The position numbers and the translations under genes were made by a program. Shown here one piece after another: positions 6,624-9,395 of a stretch of DNA of 9,395 bases. This DNA comes from Paraprevotella sp. (GTDB taxonomy: Bacteria > Bacteroidota > Bacteroidia > Bacteroidales > Bacteroidaceae). Location of the stretch: contig JAGBUF010000373.1 of the NCBI GenBank assembly GCA_017630975.1, positions 1 to 9,395 of the forward strand, read 5' to 3'. The notes under the pieces were generated by a model. It saw only the letters and a list, made by a program, of their open reading frames with translations. It ran no database searches and was not told where the DNA came from. Position 1 is the stretch's first letter, and each line of letters opens with the position of its first letter.

Positions 6624-8612
6624 TATGGTCTTATCCACCATGATTTGGGCTTGTCTTTCAGAGGTTACCGGGAATCGTCCTATACCCAGATCCACCTTGT
6701 TTTCTTTCAAGGAAGCCCCTTCGCCATCATCCAGCAAACCAAAATAATCCTCCATGACATAACTTGATGTATGACTTAAAGAATTCTGCGATTCATAACA
6801 CAACAAATACTGATTAGGGTCCAAACCTCTTGTTGCCGATGTCAACATTCTGTTGTCCCAAACGCCATCACCAAATAGCAACAAATAGCGGGGCATATCA
6901 CTTTCATTCGTTGCACGGTCATAAAACATTTTCATCATCCGCCGATAGGCTGTAGCATCAGGAGTTCCGGAAGAGAACTCATTGTAAACCATATCAGCTC
7001 TGACTACATGCACACGCATGCCATCCATCGCACGATGTGCTTCAGCCAATCGCTCCGCCTGCGCATACAGCTCACCACTTGCCGGAATAATAATCACCAT
7101 ATCAGCGAACGACAAGGCATGTAAATTCTGATTAGGAATTTCGCCAATATAAGCGGGCGAAGGATAATCAGCATCAACATCCACTGCCACATATTCACGA
7201 GTAGCATCGTCCACAGGCACGGTATAGGTGGTTCCTTGCAACACTCCCTTCATCTCAGCCATTGGTTCCCCTCTTCTCCCCAATCGCCACAATTGAACAT
7301 GAGCACGTCCATTGGTATTGATGACAAAATTTGCTTTTCCACTCTTGTGATGTCTGAAAGACAGACAAGGTGTTGTCAATTTCAAGTGACGCACATAATT
7401 CAATTCTATATAACTCAATCGTGCATCCACTCCTTGCTTTGAAGTCAATATGACCTGTGTACCTGAATTATCTTTTTTTAATAAAGATTTGACCTGATAT
7501 GTCTTTGTGGTTTCCATTGCAGCATAATAACTGCTTGGCACTTTAGCTATCGTAAATTTCGTCTGTTGTTCGCCATTGACTGTCGGTGTAACAGAGAATG
7601 CTGACGACGAGTTCGCGCTGAAGGATATTGTCAATTGGGCGGGGTCGGATGGCACAGCATCTATTGTTTCCAACAGGTAAGAACGTGTATTGGAACTGGC
7701 ATAGTTGAACGATTCATAGAATGTTCTACCTGCAGAATACCACGAGTATTCCTCTTTTTTATAAAGAGTGTTGGAGGGCACAGTTGTCAGGCGTTCGGTA
7801 GCTGTAACCCCCTCATTCCCGACACGAATGGACAAAGGTGCGTCCCCTTCTGTCAGAAAATAACAAGCCTGGTTGGCATAGGTATTGCTTCTGTGGGTAG
7901 ATTTTCCACTTGCATCAGGGGCAGACCAAGAAATCAACCCCTTACCATAAAACAAAACACCTCGTTGGTCACGGTACAAAGGTACTTCTTCCAAATCGTC
8001 AAAATCTGTATCGGCATTGATCTTTTCATCCTGCACATGTCCGCCATAACCAAATAGTTTGACCCGTGACACATCACGAAATCCCATTTTCTGCAGGTCG
8101 GACGGCGTCAGACGATAGACGCCATCTGCTGTAATCCCAATTTTCACCCAACGGCCTTGTGCCAACACAGAATTTTCGACATAACGGGATGAGCTGCTTT
8201 TTAATGCACTATTCCTTTTTATAAACTGAGGCTGACGATGAATCTTCATCTTAAAACTCATCAACTTATAACAAGTCTTACCTCGTTTCACTATCGGAAT
8301 AAAGGAGACATCCAAAAATCCCTTCTTTCGAGATACAGTCACATTGGTGGTCACCAGTGGTTCGCTCGGTAAAGACTCCGCCCAATTAGCCACGTCTTTG
8401 GTTTCTTTCGCTGTCAGTTGCTTGTACTCCGGATAATCCAAAGTCACCTCATAACGATAGTCATTGTAATCCTCCTCTAATGGGATGACCTCGTTATAAT
8501 ATGCCGGAAAGCTGTCGGCTTTCAGCACGTTCCAATCGACATAAGTGAATTCCTGTGCCACGACAGTCATCGCAGCGCACAGAAACATCAATATGGCTAA
8601 TTTCAATCTCAT
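6621..8612 (-). CDS. porU: PorU sortase, N-terminal part, ended by the internal stop
   Basis: This 663-residue part begins with a signal peptide (1-20, MRLKLAILMFLCAAMTVVAQ). An N-terminal region typical of PorU and gingipain-like proteins follows, including GRWVKIGITADGVYRLTPSD (153-172). The Peptidase_C25 domain starts near 501 (SFADMVIIIP) and includes YLLLFGDGVWDNR and EDYFGLLDD. Translation stops at TAA in the middle of that domain, before the catalytic His and Cys, so this product alone cannot act as a sortase. With the downstream part the gene would encode about 1256 residues, close to known PorU proteins (about 1150-1250). The start at 8612 is only 3 bp after the stop of the FAH-family gene, suggesting cotranscription and translational coupling. 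Functional status depends on whether the TAA is real. Confidence 0.9.
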   Translation of the reverse strand: MRLKLAILMFLCAAMTVVAQEFTYVDWNVLKADSFPAYYNEVIPLEEDYNDYRYEVTLDYPEYKQLTAKETKDVANWAESLPSEPLVTTNVTVSRKKGFLDVSFIPIVKRGKTCYKLMSFKMKIHRQPQFIKRNSALKSSSSRYVENSVLAQGRWVKIGITADGVYRLTPSDLQKMGFRDVSRVKLFGYGGHVQDEKINADTDFDDLEEVPLYRDQRGVLFYGKGLISWSAPDASGKSTHRSNTYANQACYFLTEGDAPLSIRVGNEGVTATERLTTVPSNTLYKKEEYSWYSAGRTFYESFNYASSNTRSYLLETIDAVPSDPAQLTISFSANSSSAFSVTPTVNGEQQTKFTIAKVPSSYYAAMETTKTYQVKSLLKKDNSGTQVILTSKQGVDARLSYIELNYVRHLKLTTPCLSFRHHKSGKANFVINTNGRAHVQLWRLGRRGEPMAEMKGVLQGTTYTVPVDDATREYVAVDVDADYPSPAYIGEIPNQNLHALSFADMVIIIPASGELYAQAERLAEAHRAMDGMRVHVVRADMVYNEFSSGTPDATAYRRMMKMFYDRATNESDMPRYLLLFGDGVWDNRMLTSATRGLDPNQYLLCYESQNSLSHTSSYVMEDYFGLLDDGEGASLKENKVDLGIGRFPVTSERQAQIMVDKTI

Positions 8613-8615
8613 TCG

Positions 8616-9233
8616 TTATCTTACATTAAAGTCCAACACCTTGCGGTCTTGTATATACCCCTCAAAGTGTTGCCCAATCTGAGCGGGCGCAACTCCTACG
8701 GGTGTTCCTGTGAACAGCAAATCACCTATTTTCAGCGTAAAGAATCTGCTCACATAGGCAATGATATCATCTACAGAATGTATCATATCTCCCGAATAGC
8801 CCCGTTGCATTGTTTCTCCATTGATATCCAAACGGAACGGTATCTCTTGAATGGCAGGAAGTTCCTCTTTCGCCACAAAATCGCCGATCACCGCCGATCC
8901 GTCAAATCCCTTGCAAAGTTCCCAAGGCAGACCGCCTTCCCTGAATTTCCGCTGCATATCACGTGCCGTAAAGTCTATTCCCACCGTCACTGCATCGTAA
9001 TAGCGATGTGCAAAGCGCGGAGCGATGTTCTTCCCTAACCGACAGATACGCACCACCAATTCTGTTTCATAGTCGCACTGTTGTGTGAAATCGGGAATAA
9101 AGAACGGTTTACCGTCCTTCAACAACGCCGAGTCAGGTTTGGCAAAGATTACAGGCTCTTCCGGTTTATATAACGTTCCATCCAACTCTTTATTGTGCTC
9201 GGCATAGTTCATGCCTACTGCAATAATCTTCAT
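8616..9233 (-). CDS. Fumarylacetoacetate hydrolase (FAH) family protein
   Basis: This 205-residue cytoplasmic enzyme belongs to the FAH superfamily, whose small single-domain members act as acylpyruvate hydrolases, oxaloacetate decarboxylases or catabolic hydratase/isomerases. Visible hallmarks are the metal-ligand pair E56 and E58 in CDYETELVVRI, D87 in VGIDFTARDMQ, the conserved Lys108 in WELCKGFDGS, and TGTPVGVAP (175-183). Family membership is clear, but the substrate cannot be read from the sequence. The ATG at 9233 opens with MKIIAVGMNYAEHNKEL, the normal N-terminus of this group. It is probably the first gene of the operon with porU, porV and ispF, ending in TAA 3 bp before porU. I see no direct functional link to secretion; shared expression may be incidental. 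Confidence 0.92.
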   Translation of the reverse strand: MKIIAVGMNYAEHNKELDGTLYKPEEPVIFAKPDSALLKDGKPFFIPDFTQQCDYETELVVRICRLGKNIAPRFAHRYYDAVTVGIDFTARDMQRKFREGGLPWELCKGFDGSAVIGDFVAKEELPAIQEIPFRLDINGETMQRGYSGDMIHSVDDIIAYVSRFFTLKIGDLLFTGTPVGVAPAQIGQHFEGYIQDRKVLDFNVR

Positions 9234-9261
9234 AACTGTATTATTTTTATCGTTCCAAATA

Positions 9262-9269
9262 CAAAAATA
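9262..9269 (-). promoter_or_regulatory. Candidate Bacteroidetes -7 box for the FAH–porU–porV–ispF operon
   Basis: On the minus strand the sequence is TATTTTTG, matching TAnnTTTG, about 28 bases before the ATG at 9233. That is a reasonable short leader. No TTTG-type -33 element is present at the expected 19-21 bp upstream, so the call rests on the -7 box and its position alone. Confidence 0.4.
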
Positions 9270-9395
9270 AGGATTTATTTCTGACCTGATATCCGATTTA
9301 ACATAAAAACTCTAAAAACGTGTGGGGGCGCACAGCGTGCTGAAATAAGTTGACAGATTAAACATAGATTCCTATATAGGTATACTGCACGATAA
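9270..9395. other. Upstream non-coding region with a small palindrome
   Basis: I see no convincing gene here. It contains a short GC-rich patch (9319-9340) with only 4-bp self-complementarity, and a perfect 10-bp palindrome CCTATATAGG at 9371-9380. One minus-strand frame is open from the window edge for about 39 codons, but its composition does not resemble a protein tail I recognise. The end of an upstream gene cannot be excluded. Confidence 0.35.

Noticed and set aside
6618..6624. Alternative genetic code or special decoding (TAA as sense, selenocysteine, pyrrolysine) at the porU break
   Set aside because: ispF, porV and the FAH-family gene all end at TAA exactly where their families end, so TAA is a normal stop here. 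Selenocysteine uses TGA and pyrrolysine uses TAG.
6610..6630. Programmed or accidental frameshift between the two porU parts
   Set aside because: The distance between the two ATGs (8612 and 6617) is divisible by three, so both parts share one frame; only a stop codon separates them.
7635..8057. 140-codon plus-strand open frame
   Set aside because: It lies wholly opposite the N-terminal part of porU, resembles no family, is Cys- and Ile-rich like an antisense shadow, and has no promoter or leader of its own.
9319..9340. GC-rich patch that might be an intrinsic terminator
   Set aside because: The best stem is 4 bp (GCAC/GTGC) with a 3-base loop and no T-run follows on either strand.

Overview
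The window looks like chromosomal DNA of a Bacteroidales bacterium that has a type IX secretion system (T9SS), such as Parabacteroides, Tannerella, Porphyromonas or a Prevotella relative. The reasons are a recognisable porU–porV pair (T9SS sortase and its outer-membrane partner), signal peptides ending in A-Q, a TAnnTTTG-type -7 promoter box, AT-rich translation leaders without strong Shine-Dalgarno sequences, and moderate GC content. As I remember it, Porphyromonas gingivalis also has the order porU–porV–ispF. All supported genes are on the minus strand, so transcription runs from high to low coordinates.

Layout in transcription order: (1) 9395-9234 is non-coding as far as I can tell, with a candidate -7 box just before the first gene. 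(2) 9233-8616 encodes a fumarylacetoacetate-hydrolase-family enzyme. (3) 8612-4842 is porU, the T9SS sortase. One in-frame TAA at 6623-6621 cuts it into a 663-codon N-terminal part and a 591-codon C-terminal part in the same reading frame. (4) About 4803-3619 is porV. (5) 3607-3125 is ispF of the MEP isoprenoid pathway. Spacing of 3 to 38 bp suggests that the four genes form one operon. (6) 3124-2876 is an AT-rich intergenic region with a nested inverted repeat and a probable promoter. (7) 2875 to the window edge holds at least 958 codons of a large secreted protein with an HEIGH zinc-peptidase motif (DUF6055-like), followed by carbohydrate-binding-like modules. Its C-terminus lies outside the window.

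How the genes work together: PorV binds the C-terminal sorting domains (CTDs) of T9SS cargo at the outer membrane, and PorU removes the CTD and attaches the cargo to a surface anchor. The metallopeptidase-like protein is a plausible exported product, possibly a T9SS cargo, but the CTD that would show this is not visible. The FAH-family enzyme and IspF are cytoplasmic metabolic proteins that share the transcript.

The most notable observation is the nonsense codon inside the C25 catalytic domain of PorU. Everything else in porU looks intact, including the catalytic His and Cys and the CTD-like end. This fits a very recent single-base loss of function, a sequencing error, or some form of readthrough or restart. 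I found no RNA genes, CRISPR arrays, insertion sequences or wholly new multi-gene system.
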